Below are positions 1 through 6,638 of a stretch of DNA of 6,677 nucleotides, piece by piece (position 1 is the first letter of the stretch; every line of letters starts with the position of its first letter). Origin of the DNA: Lachnospiraceae bacterium UBA7179 (GTDB lineage Bacteria; Bacillota; Clostridia; Lachnospirales; Lachnospiraceae). The stretch spans positions 1 to 6,677 of the forward strand of contig DKVL01000011.1 in NCBI GenBank assembly GCA_002491195.1, in the 5' to 3' direction. The notes beneath the pieces are model-generated. The model saw nothing but the letters and a program-made list of their open reading frames with translations, made no database searches and was not told the DNA's origin. A program made the translations under genes and the position numbers.

Positions 1-2
1 CG

Positions 3-215
3 TTATCTTACCTCAACAAAATTCGCCCCCGAATAACCATCATCAATGTAAATATCATAGATCCGCAAATCTTCATGATTTTGAACGTACGCTTTTAATA
101 GATCCCTTTGACTGCTGATGCTGTTGCTCTCTGTCTTTTTGCGGCCGTCGACATCTGCATCATCTCTGGACAGGCGCAGATACAGACCAGTATCATAAAT
201 AATCCTGTTGCCCAT
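3..215 (-). pseudogene. Truncated serine recombinase (N-terminal catalytic fragment)
   Basis: This 70-residue frame is the start of a serine recombinase (resolvase/invertase catalytic domain), the family that integrates and excises clostridial mobile elements through a serine-DNA covalent intermediate. Visible hallmarks are YLRLS with the likely nucleophile Ser16 and Arg14, the SISSQR segment with Gln36-Arg37, and YIDDGYSGANF at residues 56-66, which in complete proteins is normally followed by a further ~70 catalytic residues and, in large recombinases, a long DNA-binding C-terminus. Here VEVR and a TAA follow instead. The other two frames also stop at once (TGA and TAA within the last ~20 bases), so a single frameshift cannot restore it. 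The ATG start has AAGGA at 223-227, 7 bases upstream, and lies 13 bases after the TnpW-like gene. The protein cannot be an active full recombinase. What lies beyond position 1 is unknown. Family call is firm; the reason for truncation is not. Confidence 0.85.
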
Positions 216-228
216 CGTGACATCCTTC

Positions 229-417
229 TTAATATTTCAATTCTGCAATCTGTTTCAGATAGTGTTTTAGCGCATCTGTTGCAGTATAATTGCCCTTGCT
301 GAAATGTACCCTGACAATATAGCCCTCATTCAGGTGTGTTAGCGCATCTTCTTTTTTTTCTTCCATAATGTCCGTTTTGGGGATATTTTCACGCTGTGCA
401 TCTCTTATTTCCTGCAT
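229..417 (-). CDS. Small TnpW-like protein of a mobile element
   Basis: A 62-residue protein with a charged N-terminal half rich in Lys, Glu and Asp, and a C-terminal half reading GYIVRVHFSKGNYTATDALK, ending at a short helix and LKY. The pattern of a Y-x-V-x-VHFS strand followed by Thr and a helix such as DALKHYLKQI resembles the TnpW family of small proteins encoded beside serine recombinases in Tn4451-like and other clostridial elements. Their biochemical role is not established. The ATG start has GGAG at 427-430 with 9 bases of spacing. The stop lies 13 bases before the recombinase fragment, so the two look co-transcribed and belong to the same element. Context supports the mobile-element assignment more strongly than the sequence match, which is from memory and short. 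It could instead be an unrelated small accessory protein. Confidence 0.6.
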   Translation of the reverse strand: MQEIRDAQRENIPKTDIMEEKKEDALTHLNEGYIVRVHFSKGNYTATDALKHYLKQIAELKY

Positions 418-447
418 TTTCTACAGCTCCTTTTCCCTCCGTTTCCT

Positions 448-531
448 TCATCCTATGCAGGCTCTGGATTGTCCTATGCCCTCCAAAGCATTTTTCAAAC
501 ATGCTCTATTGCAAAAAATAATACCATCCAT
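448..531 (-). CDS. Possible 27-residue small ORF upstream of the TnpW-like gene
   Basis: An ATG at 529-531 is preceded by AGGAG with 6 bases of spacing. It opens a 27-codon frame beginning MDGIIFCNRACLKNALEGIG and ending SRACIG before a TGA. It contains three cysteines and fits between the ClC gene (stop at 582) and the TnpW-like gene (start at 417) on the same strand. I do not recognise the product. The good ribosome binding site and its place between same-strand genes are the only support. The frame is open further upstream into the ClC gene, so part of the openness is chance. It may be a leader peptide, a remnant of a longer element gene, or noise. Confidence 0.25.
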   Translation of the reverse strand: MDGIIFCNRACLKNALEGIGQSRACIG

Positions 532-581
532 GATCTTCTCCTGACAGTAAATCACAGATGGTAAAAACTTTCTAATCAACA

Positions 582-1826
582 TTATTTGTTTGAACGTTTG
601 AACAGTGATGTCGAATCCAGAAAGGCCTGCACACAGCTTCCTGCCTCCGCAGCCAGCAGCATCCAGACAATCCCCTCCGCCGGGAAACAAAGCATCAGAA
701 GCAGCACTACGGCAACCGGCTTTTTCATCAGAAAACCGAGCAATGCCGCGGTTACCGCTGCCGCTGCAAACACTGGGGAAACAGAGCAGATCAGTCCCGC
801 CCCATAACCGATGCTGACGCCCGCAAAAATAACCGGGAAGAAATGCCCTCCCTTAAAGCCGCTCTGGATCGATATATTGGTGATCAGAAGCTTTGCCATA
901 CCGATCAACAATAACATTACCGGTGCATACTCCATATACCGCTGCGCCAATTCCTCCATCTGGGCCTCACCGGAAAACATACTGTACGGAACATATGTAC
1001 CAAACAGGCCAATACAGAGACCGCCAAGCACTGTGCAGAAGATAACGCCTGCTTTTTTATTCAAAAAAACAAACAGTTTTTGCGCCCCCTGAAGGAATAT
1101 TGTATAAAGTATCCCCGCCAGGATACCAACGGCAATCAGTACGACGGCAAATATGCGCTCCCTGCTGCCGATTCCGTTTCCCTCCAGGCGGACAATTCCC
1201 ATGCCTCCCCCAAAAAGATGGGATAACAGAGAATAGGCGCCAAAACCACCCAGAATAGACGCAACATAGGCAAGCATCTTATCCCTGCGGGCAAGTTCCC
1301 CTGCCATCTCCCCATCCTCAATCGGCATCATAAAACCAAAAAGCGGTGATTTAAAAATCACACCCAGCACGGCTCCCATCCCGATCTGCGAGAGCTCCGA
1401 AAGGTGCTTTCCCACATAGCGAAACCTTTCCCCGGCCCAGAAACACAGACCTGCTATAATTCCAGTCAACCCTGCCTCCGGACCAATACTTGCCCCGAAA
1501 ATTAGCGGCAGAATCGCACCGACAGCCCGAATCCCCAGACGATCGCAGCTATAGCTGCCGTCACGCTTGATGGCCGCCATCACCGTCTCTAACTCTTCCG
1601 GCGACGCATGAAAAATTTTCTCATAAACGCCAATCAGCAGCCCGCCAGCCACACAAGTGATCAGTGTCAAATATGGCAGATTGATAGATTTAGGCAGATC
1701 GACAAACAAAAAATCCTGCCCTATACCCATCACTTTCAGAAATGCCCATATAAAGACACCGATCACACCGCCGATACAGGCCGCAAAAAATGTAAATTGT
1801 ACCTGATTCCATAACGCTTTTTTCAT
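582..1826 (-). CDS. ClC-family chloride channel or H+/Cl- exchanger
   Basis: A 414-residue, highly hydrophobic inner-membrane protein of the ClC family, which carries chloride as a channel or in exchange for protons. From the chosen start, GASIGPEAG at 111-119 matches the GREGP filter loop and keeps the gating glutamate (Glu117). SPLFG at 160-164 followed by IED at 169-171 matches the APLAG...IEE segment, with Asp in the place of the inner proton glutamate. GGHFFP at 326-331 matches the GxFxP filter loop. The N-terminal GSGIP loop is not recognisable, and I see no obvious counterpart of the filter tyrosine near the C-terminus. No CBS domains follow. The ATG at 1824-1826 lies 4 bases after the antiporter stop, with GAAGGAG at 1841-1847 (a long 14-base spacing). 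A TTG at 1859 would overlap the antiporter and has no well-placed site. Tight coupling to the antiporter suggests a shared role in pH or chloride balance. Transport mode is undetermined; distant YfeO-like ion-transport proteins are an alternative family match. Confidence 0.87.
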   Translation of the reverse strand: MKKALWNQVQFTFFAACIGGVIGVFIWAFLKVMGIGQDFLFVDLPKSINLPYLTLITCVAGGLLIGVYEKIFHASPEELETVMAAIKRDGSYSCDRLGIRAVGAILPLIFGASIGPEAGLTGIIAGLCFWAGERFRYVGKHLSELSQIGMGAVLGVIFKSPLFGFMMPIEDGEMAGELARRDKMLAYVASILGGFGAYSLLSHLFGGGMGIVRLEGNGIGSRERIFAVVLIAVGILAGILYTIFLQGAQKLFVFLNKKAGVIFCTVLGGLCIGLFGTYVPYSMFSGEAQMEELAQRYMEYAPVMLLLIGMAKLLITNISIQSGFKGGHFFPVIFAGVSIGYGAGLICSVSPVFAAAAVTAALLGFLMKKPVAVVLLLMLCFPAEGIVWMLLAAEAGSCVQAFLDSTSLFKRSNK

Positions 1827-1830
1827 GATT

Positions 1831-3099
1831 TTATTTTTGGCTCCTTCGTTTTTTCTCAATTCCCTGGTATACCTTTGCCATTGTCATTCCCTGCACGATT
1901 GTCGTAAAGAATACGATCGCATAGGTGCCGCCAAGCACGATGCAGTATGTATCGCTTCCAAGAAACGGCTGGGTACTCATCGCCAACGCCACCGACAAGC
2001 CGCCCCGAAGCCCTCCCCATGTCAGAAGCTTTGTAAAACTGATCCTGTCATATCCATCCGGCAGACCGCCCGCCAGAAAGGACATGGAGAGAACGCTTGA
2101 GGAACGGCCGATCAGATTCATCATAATGGCGGCACACGACATCAGCAGTACATGAGGCATCTGCAAAATATGGGGGAAACTCAATCCAAGCATGACGTAC
2201 AGCAGGGAATTGAGCAGACTGTCAAGGATCTCCCAGAACCCATCAAACTGCTCTAACTCCATCACACGGCCTTTGGAGGCTTCCAGATTCCGAAAGGCAG
2301 AAAATAAAACCCCGCATACAACAGAAGCGATCGCTCCCGAAAATTCGAAACATTCACACAGCATGTACGAAGCAGAGACCGCTAAAAGGCTCGTAAAAAT
2401 CCTGCGCGCCGAATCTTTGGTGTTTCGGAAGACAAAAAGACATATAAAACTGACAACACCCCCCACAAGCACTGCCCCAAACAATTCCCTTATCATAACA
2501 GAAAAAAAGCCCCCGTTCTCTTCTGCTGTCACCATGCCCGAAAAGCAGACAAACAATGCAACGCCCACTCCGTCATTCAGCAAAGACTCTCCTTCTATGA
2601 TAAACCCTGTATCCTTTGGCAGATTAAATTTTTTCAGGATACTTGTTGCAGCAATCGGATCGGTAGGCGCTGTGATGCTACCAAACATCAGACAGACAGG
2701 CAGTGAAAGCGGTAAATGAAAAAGCCGCGCAACCGCATAAAACAGCAGCCCGTAAAAAACAGCGCCAAGAAGTGTTGCGCCGATTGACAGCAGTCCGATG
2801 ATCTTCGCATGTTTTTTGAAATCCAACAGCCGCATATGACAGGAGCCGGCAAACAACATAAAACAAAGCACGCCCTCCATCAAAAAAGACTGCAGATTGA
2901 TTCTGTGGACACTGTTTAGGATTTCCATGACAGAGACAGAACGAAGGAGACTGTTTGCCAGCAGAAGTATGATGCCAATCACAACGGAAAACAACATTAA
3001 CGATATTTCATAGGTAAATTTTGTTATTTTTTCATTAAAAAATCCAATGACAACAATAATCAGTAAAAGTATCACTGCATACACTAAAAACGGGCTCAT
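1831..3099 (-). CDS. CPA1-family Na+(K+)/H+ antiporter
   Basis: A 422-residue polytopic membrane protein of the monovalent cation:proton antiporter CPA1 (NhaP/NHE-like) family, which expels Na+ or K+ against H+. From the chosen start, ITAPTDPIAA at 143-152 is the unwound helix 4 motif. EGESLLNDGVGVALF at 169-183 carries the Asn175-Asp176 pair that marks electroneutral CPA1 members. IGRSSSV near 331-337 has the conserved arginine, and WGGLRGGLSVALAM at 361-374 is the late conserved segment. There is no C-terminal TrkA-N or other regulatory domain. Start choice is uncertain: AGAAAGGTG lies 12-14 bases before the ATG at 3099, but only 2 bases from the ATG at 3111 and it contains the GTG at 3114, so 3099 is preferred. 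The ClC gene begins 4 bases after the stop, indicating translational coupling. Family is secure; ion preference cannot be read. Confidence 0.92.
   Translation of the reverse strand: MSPFLVYAVILLLIIVVIGFFNEKITKFTYEISLMLFSVVIGIILLLANSLLRSVSVMEILNSVHRINLQSFLMEGVLCFMLFAGSCHMRLLDFKKHAKIIGLLSIGATLLGAVFYGLLFYAVARLFHLPLSLPVCLMFGSITAPTDPIAATSILKKFNLPKDTGFIIEGESLLNDGVGVALFVCFSGMVTAEENGGFFSVMIRELFGAVLVGGVVSFICLFVFRNTKDSARRIFTSLLAVSASYMLCECFEFSGAIASVVCGVLFSAFRNLEASKGRVMELEQFDGFWEILDSLLNSLLYVMLGLSFPHILQMPHVLLMSCAAIMMNLIGRSSSVLSMSFLAGGLPDGYDRISFTKLLTWGGLRGGLSVALAMSTQPFLGSDTYCIVLGGTYAIVFFTTIVQGMTMAKVYQGIEKKRRSQK
1841..1847 (-). promoter_or_regulatory. Ribosome binding site of the ClC gene, inside the antiporter's end
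   Basis: GAAGGAG on the minus strand lies within the last codons of the antiporter gene and 14 bases before the ATG at 1826. The spacing is longer than usual, but no better site serves any other start, and the position implies translational coupling of the two transporters. Confidence 0.5.
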
Positions 3100-3149
3100 G
3101 CTAATTCCCATCACCTTTCTTATACTGAAAAAACCTCCTTATAGAGATC

Positions 3150-3193
3150 TGGTGATACTACCTATGCAGTTCTCACAGAACAACTATAAAGAG
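3150..3193 (-). promoter_or_regulatory. Weak promoter-like sequence with a small dyad upstream of the antiporter
   Basis: Between the hdeD-like stop and the antiporter start, the minus strand reads TTGTTC, then 17 bases, then TAGTAT: a poor -35 (3 of 6 consensus bases) and -10 (4 of 6) at ideal spacing. A perfect 5-base dyad, GTTCT-GTG-AGAAC (3169-3181), overlaps the TTC of the -35-like box and the start of the spacer, where a small regulator could bind. Both signals are short enough to be chance. If real, they would let the antiporter and ClC genes be expressed apart from hdeD. Confidence 0.25.
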
Positions 3194-3205
3194 GTAAAAA
3201 CGATC

Positions 3206-3721
3206 TTATTCTGCCGATGGTACGGACGCTGCCAGCACGATCATATTGATGCCGCTCTCTATAAAGTACATACCTACGAGAACGCCAAACGTGAACGCCA
3301 AAAGCATCGGATGTGCCAGCGAATAAATCCCCAACAATACGCCAAGGATTCCAAGAACAAGCGTTCCGATCCATCCTTTGCCCTCCGCGACCTTTTTCTG
3401 CCGAAAGGCCAGCACAATGCCCACAACGCCCTGCATCAGGAACCAGACTGCCATGATATAGATCAGCATACCGTCAGTCATCAGCTTCAGCCCTGGCACA
3501 ACCATGATCACAATGCCAAGAATCACACTCAATATTCCAAACAAAAACGGGATTCCAAACTCCTTCTGCATCACTGCCTTAACAATAGCTGCAATTCCAT
3601 AGACAAGCAGCAGGATCACCAGAAAATATCCAGCCTCCAAAAATGTCATCACAGGTGTGCATATGCAGGAAATCCCGCAAATTGCCATCAGTACTCCTAA
3701 AATAATCGTAAAAATTTTCAT
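3206..3721 (-). CDS. HdeD-family (DUF308) membrane protein
   Basis: A 171-residue protein made of about six short hydrophobic segments in two similar halves, as in HdeD/DUF308 proteins. The signature is seen in FLVILLLVYGIAAIVKAVM (about 33-51), LFGILSVILGIVIMVVPG (60-77), and GWIGTLVLGILGVLLGIYSL (about 116-135), then FGVLVGMYFIESGINMIVLA. The central charged loop is FRQKKVAEGKG. In Escherichia coli HdeD belongs to the acid-resistance island and acts at high cell density, but the molecular activity of the family is unknown. The ATG has AGGAGG at 3731-3736 with ideal spacing of 9. It starts 36 bases after the 184-residue gene and is followed by the antiporter, so it could be read with either group. 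The link to acid stress is an inference from the family and from the antiporter and ClC genes next to it. Confidence 0.88.
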   Translation of the reverse strand: MKIFTIILGVLMAICGISCICTPVMTFLEAGYFLVILLLVYGIAAIVKAVMQKEFGIPFLFGILSVILGIVIMVVPGLKLMTDGMLIYIMAVWFLMQGVVGIVLAFRQKKVAEGKGWIGTLVLGILGVLLGIYSLAHPMLLAFTFGVLVGMYFIESGINMIVLAASVPSAE

Positions 3722-3730
3722 TGTTCTAAT

Positions 3731-3736
3731 CCTCCT
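3731..3736 (-). promoter_or_regulatory. Ribosome binding site of the hdeD-like gene
   Basis: AGGAGG on the minus strand lies 9 bases before the ATG at 3721. It is the strongest well-placed Shine-Dalgarno site in the window and fixes the start of the HdeD-family gene. Confidence 0.8.
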
Positions 3737-3757
3737 AATTTTTGTACATCAATATTT

Positions 3758-4312
3758 TCACGTTTCTTGTTCTGTCTCTTCCGCCGTCAATTGAACCACA
3801 GTATCCATGGCGCTCTGCACCGTTTGCCCCTCCAGCACAAGCACGAGCACACTGCACAGGAGTTCGTAATCATCCATCAGCATCTCAACGACATCCCCGC
3901 AACGCTCCAGCTCCTCGTCGCTGTCCAGCTCTGTCCGCATGGTATAGCGCAGCCCGATAGCATGCATGGGACTCTTGTCATCCTGCATGTACAGAAGCTG
4001 TCCGACCGGAAACATCTTGTTCAGCAGATTGATCATCTGCAGAATCGTTAATTCCGTGAGTGTCCCCGGGCTCTCCGCCATCATGCCGTCAAGATCTAAC
4101 TGCCCATAATACTGCAAAATACTCCCATAATCCGGCGCATCGACAAAATTGCAGGAGACATCCAGACTCAGTTCGTCGCTGATTCTTAACCCAAGTATCA
4201 GCGAATCTAAAGGCGCCTGATCCCCTTCCTCCAGAAACATGCTGGTCATCTCATACTGTTCCAGGTATGCCTCCAGCTTCTTTAATCCTTCCCGCAGCTC
4301 TTTCTTGTCCAT
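3758..4312 (-). CDS. Acidic 184-residue protein, possible YbjN / secretion-chaperone-like fold
   Basis: I do not recognise this protein with certainty. It is cytosolic in character (no signal peptide or membrane segment), very acidic and rich in Met and Leu. It starts with a helical KKELREGLKKLEAYLEQY and has a mixed middle with DAPDYGSILQYYGQLDL. It then reads LQMINLLNKMFPVGQLLYM, an IGLRYTMRTEL strand, and EELERCGDVVEMLMDDYELL. The order of N-terminal helix, strands, 'xLNxxxPxGxL', 'xRYTxxxxL' and a long helix resembles the YbjN / type III secretion chaperone-like fold, judged by eye only. The ATG at 4310-4312 has GGAGG at 4318-4322 (spacing 5), better than the in-frame ATG at 4324, which has only AGGGA next to it. 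It lies 36 bases after the AAA+ ATPase and is probably co-transcribed with it, so it may serve that ATPase or a secretion system. The gene is real; its function is open. Confidence 0.8.
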   Translation of the reverse strand: MDKKELREGLKKLEAYLEQYEMTSMFLEEGDQAPLDSLILGLRISDELSLDVSCNFVDAPDYGSILQYYGQLDLDGMMAESPGTLTELTILQMINLLNKMFPVGQLLYMQDDKSPMHAIGLRYTMRTELDSDEELERCGDVVEMLMDDYELLCSVLVLVLEGQTVQSAMDTVVQLTAEETEQET

Positions 4313-4317
4313 AATTT

Positions 4318-4322
4318 CCTCC
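4318..4322 (-). promoter_or_regulatory. Ribosome binding site deciding the start of the 184-residue gene
   Basis: GGAGG lies 5 bases before the ATG at 4312. The site overlaps the alternative in-frame ATG at 4324, which makes the shorter product the better choice. Confidence 0.7.
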
Positions 4323-4348
4323 ATTCCCTATTTGATCTATATAAAATA

Positions 4349-6556
4349 CTAGATTTTATATCCATAATACTCCTTTAGCTCTGCTTTTCCAAGTATTTTT
4401 CCCGATTTCTCATACTCCTGCTGCAGCGCTGTCATAATGTGCTCCATCCCTGTGTTTTCCTGCCTGGAAGCAGCAATAAAAGCCGCGTTCAATGCGATAT
4501 TCTTGATGGAGGCCCCGGAAAGTTCAAAATTCTCTGCAAGATAGGCGATATCGATATCCTTCTGCAAGGGCATCTGCCTGGGGAAAACCTTCTCCCAGAG
4601 CAGCTCCCGCTGTTCCCTCTGCGGAAACGTAAACCGGATGATATATTTCATCCTCCTCTTGTACGCATCGTCAAAGTTCTGCATCAGATTCGTGGCAAGG
4701 ATCGTGATCCCGTCATACTCTTCCATCTTCTGCAGCAGATAGGCCGTCTGCGCGTTGGCACTGATGTCCCTCGCGTCCGAGACATCCACACGCTTTCCGA
4801 ACAGCACGTCCGCCTCATCGAAAAAGAGGATGCTCCGGCTCTTCTTCACCTCGTCAAAGATTTCCCGGAGATTCTTCTGTGTCTCTCCGATGTACTTGGA
4901 CAGCACGCCTGACAGGTCCACCTTATACAGTTCCAGATTAAGTTCCTTTGCAAGCACCTGCGCCGCCATGGTCTTCCCGGTACCGGGAGGCCCCGCAAAC
5001 AGCAGCGAAACGCCCCTGCCGTATGCGATCTTATCCTGGAATCCCCACTGTTCATAGACCTTGCCCCGATAGGATACCTGACCGCAGGCCTGACGCAGCA
5101 GCTCCTTGGGACCATCCTCCAATACCAGGTCATCCCATGTATAGGCCGCATTTACTCTGCTGGCGCGCTCGCCCAGCCGGTGCGAGATCTTCTTCTGGCA
5201 GGCCTGGTACAACAGCGTGGCGGACACCTGCTGTTCCCCTCGGTTTTTCGCTTCCCTGCAGGCAGCTTTGGCCGCTTCCCGGATCACTCCCGGCGTAAAG
5301 TCAAACTGGGCTGCAAGTCTGTCATACAGCGCAGCGTCCTCCTGTGCGGATTCCTCCGCGAGAAATTGTTTCCAGAGCAGGCTTCTCTCCTGAATGGAGG
5401 GAAAACGCAGCCGGAATTCCTCAATCTGGTATCCCGCCGGATACTGCCCTTCCATCCTGTCTTCGATCCGGTTTTCTGTCGCTTCCTCCTCCACTGTCAG
5501 AAAGATATCATGGAAAAATAAAGAAGCCTTTCGAAGCATTCCCTGCGCTGCCTGACGCTTTTGCTTTTCCCCGGACCAGATGATTTCCCAGTGACAAAAT
5601 ACCAGAAAAGCTCTGTCCAGCACCGCGCGCACCACCGCGTCGCCCACTGCTTCCAGCATCTGATCCTCTCTCCTGTCAATCACCTCCCGGATATCGAAAA
5701 ACAAAACGCTGTACCCCAAAGCCCCCGCAGCAAGCTGTACCTGCAGTTTCTTCCCGCTTCCATAAGGCCCGCGCAGGAGAAATAACCGCCCCTGCGCGCT
5801 GATATCCTTTTCCTCAAGATGCCGTCCGATGGCCTGCGTCACCTCCTGATTGATGCGAAGCCCTGCCTTTATGGTCCCGATACTACTGTCAGCCATACGC
5901 AGCTGGTACTCCGCTTTGCGTCCCAGCAGATCGGATTCATAGAAATAGATAAAATCAATCAGATCCCTGTGCAGCCGCAGCCGCCACGCAAGCCCGCTTT
6001 CCTGTGCGGCGGGTTGTCTCTCAAAAACACAGCACAGCAACTCCCTGCGGACAAACGTCTGGTGAATCAGCGCGTTCTCCGCCAGTTCATCCATCGTGTA
6101 CATCTTGACGCACAGATCCAGCGACGGAGAACGCCACGCAAGATCATCCTGCAGATAGCAGTACATGCGCTCGAACTCCCTGTTGAGCTCCGGCGCTATG
6201 GCGAGACAGGCCATATACTGCTCAAACGCTGTCAGCTCCAGCTTGCGGAGCATATATTCAAAGGGCAGCATCACACCGCCTTTGATCGTATGGTACGCCC
6301 TCTCGTGCAAATCCTCCCACCGCGAAAAGAGGGCTCCGCGCTCCTTTTCGTAATCCGCCCGGCTCATATTGGAGAAGGAATCTTCCATAATATTCGAGAG
6401 TTCGTCCTTAAATATTTTTGTATTGTATATATGCCGTACTCTTCCATCTTCCTTCAGCCGCACTGCGTATTTCGTATAGAGTCCAATCTCCTGCTTCACG
6501 AGCATCAGCAGCTCCTGAAAGTATTCCTCCTGCCCGGAAAACACTTTTTTTGTCAT
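4349..6556 (-). CDS. Tandem AAA+ ATPase, contractile-injection-system type (Afp15/Pvc15-like)
   Basis: A 735-residue cytosolic ATPase. Residues ~1-200 are helical and contain KLELTAFEQYMACLAIAPEL and CYLQDDLAWRSPSLDL (about 133-148), the segment characteristic of ATPases from extracellular contractile injection systems (eCIS). Module 1 has a P-loop GPYGSGKK at 263-270 but no normal Walker B; AFLVFCHWE near 316-324 takes its place, so it is probably non-hydrolytic. Module 2 is complete: GPPGTGKT (522-529), pore-loop KYIGE (554-558), ILFFDEAD (576-583), sensor-1 ATN (621-623), arginine fingers Arg634-Arg635, and GASIKN in the lid (681-686). The ATG at 6554-6556 has GGAGG 6 bases upstream. Upstream in-frame starts at 6577 (ATG) and 6592 (TTG) lack a site. 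In eCIS such ATPases are thought to act in particle assembly or disassembly. No structural gene of such a system is in view, so a stand-alone Cdc48/SpoVK-like role remains possible. Confidence 0.9.
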   Translation of the reverse strand: MTKKVFSGQEEYFQELLMLVKQEIGLYTKYAVRLKEDGRVRHIYNTKIFKDELSNIMEDSFSNMSRADYEKERGALFSRWEDLHERAYHTIKGGVMLPFEYMLRKLELTAFEQYMACLAIAPELNREFERMYCYLQDDLAWRSPSLDLCVKMYTMDELAENALIHQTFVRRELLCCVFERQPAAQESGLAWRLRLHRDLIDFIYFYESDLLGRKAEYQLRMADSSIGTIKAGLRINQEVTQAIGRHLEEKDISAQGRLFLLRGPYGSGKKLQVQLAAGALGYSVLFFDIREVIDRREDQMLEAVGDAVVRAVLDRAFLVFCHWEIIWSGEKQKRQAAQGMLRKASLFFHDIFLTVEEEATENRIEDRMEGQYPAGYQIEEFRLRFPSIQERSLLWKQFLAEESAQEDAALYDRLAAQFDFTPGVIREAAKAACREAKNRGEQQVSATLLYQACQKKISHRLGERASRVNAAYTWDDLVLEDGPKELLRQACGQVSYRGKVYEQWGFQDKIAYGRGVSLLFAGPPGTGKTMAAQVLAKELNLELYKVDLSGVLSKYIGETQKNLREIFDEVKKSRSILFFDEADVLFGKRVDVSDARDISANAQTAYLLQKMEEYDGITILATNLMQNFDDAYKRRMKYIIRFTFPQREQRELLWEKVFPRQMPLQKDIDIAYLAENFELSGASIKNIALNAAFIAASRQENTGMEHIMTALQQEYEKSGKILGKAELKEYYGYKI

Positions 6557-6562
6557 CTTAAT

Positions 6563-6567
6563 CCTCC
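6563..6567 (-). promoter_or_regulatory. Ribosome binding site deciding the start of the AAA+ ATPase
   Basis: GGAGG lies 6 bases before the ATG at 6556. The longer in-frame candidates at 6577 and 6592 have no comparable site, so the protein is taken to begin MTKKVFSGQEEYF. Confidence 0.75.
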
Positions 6568-6597
6568 ATGCCGCCATCAGCAGCACAAACAATCCGT

Positions 6598-6623
6598 GAA
6601 GAACGCTGCCCCTTGCGTTCTTC
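6598..6623. repeat. Perfect 9-base inverted repeat upstream of the AAA+ ATPase
   Basis: The arms GAAGAACGC and GCGTTCTTC are fully complementary around an 8-base spacer. The structure lies in the leader of the AAA+ ATPase, 42 bases before its start. On neither strand is it followed directly by a T run, so it is not a classic intrinsic terminator. It may be an RNA hairpin in the 5' leader, a processing site, or a protein-binding dyad. Confidence 0.7.
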
Positions 6624-6638
6624 CAGTGTGAAGTTTTA

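Noticed and set aside
1..20. Group II intron insertion as the cause of the recombinase interruption
   Set aside because: The bases after the break read GTAAG, not the GTGYG expected at a group II intron 5' end, and only a few bases are visible.
448..690. 80-codon minus-strand frame overlapping the end of the ClC gene
   Set aside because: The upstream two thirds lie out of frame in the ClC gene and downstream of its coding end without support. Only the last 27 codons have their own ribosome binding site and are listed as a weak candidate.
1467..1500. Loss of the ClC gating glutamate
   Set aside because: A first alignment of SIGP with REGP put Ile at the glutamate position, but aligning GPEAG with GREGP fits the flanking glycines better and keeps the glutamate.
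2192..2719. 175-codon plus-strand frame opposite the antiporter
   Set aside because: It is a shadow of the antiporter: low-complexity Ser/Thr/Pro/Lys composition and no recognisable motif.
3047..3700. 217-codon plus-strand frame opposite the hdeD-like gene
   Set aside because: The translation is rich in His, Gln, Lys and Asn and has no domain; the opposite strand encodes a clear HdeD-family protein with an ideal ribosome binding site.
5819..6631. 270-codon open frame on the plus strand opposite the ATPase N-terminus
   Set aside because: It is antisense to a well-supported ATPase gene, its translation is rich in His, Gln, Pro and Arg with no recognisable domain, and its length is explained by the codon use of the gene on the other strand.
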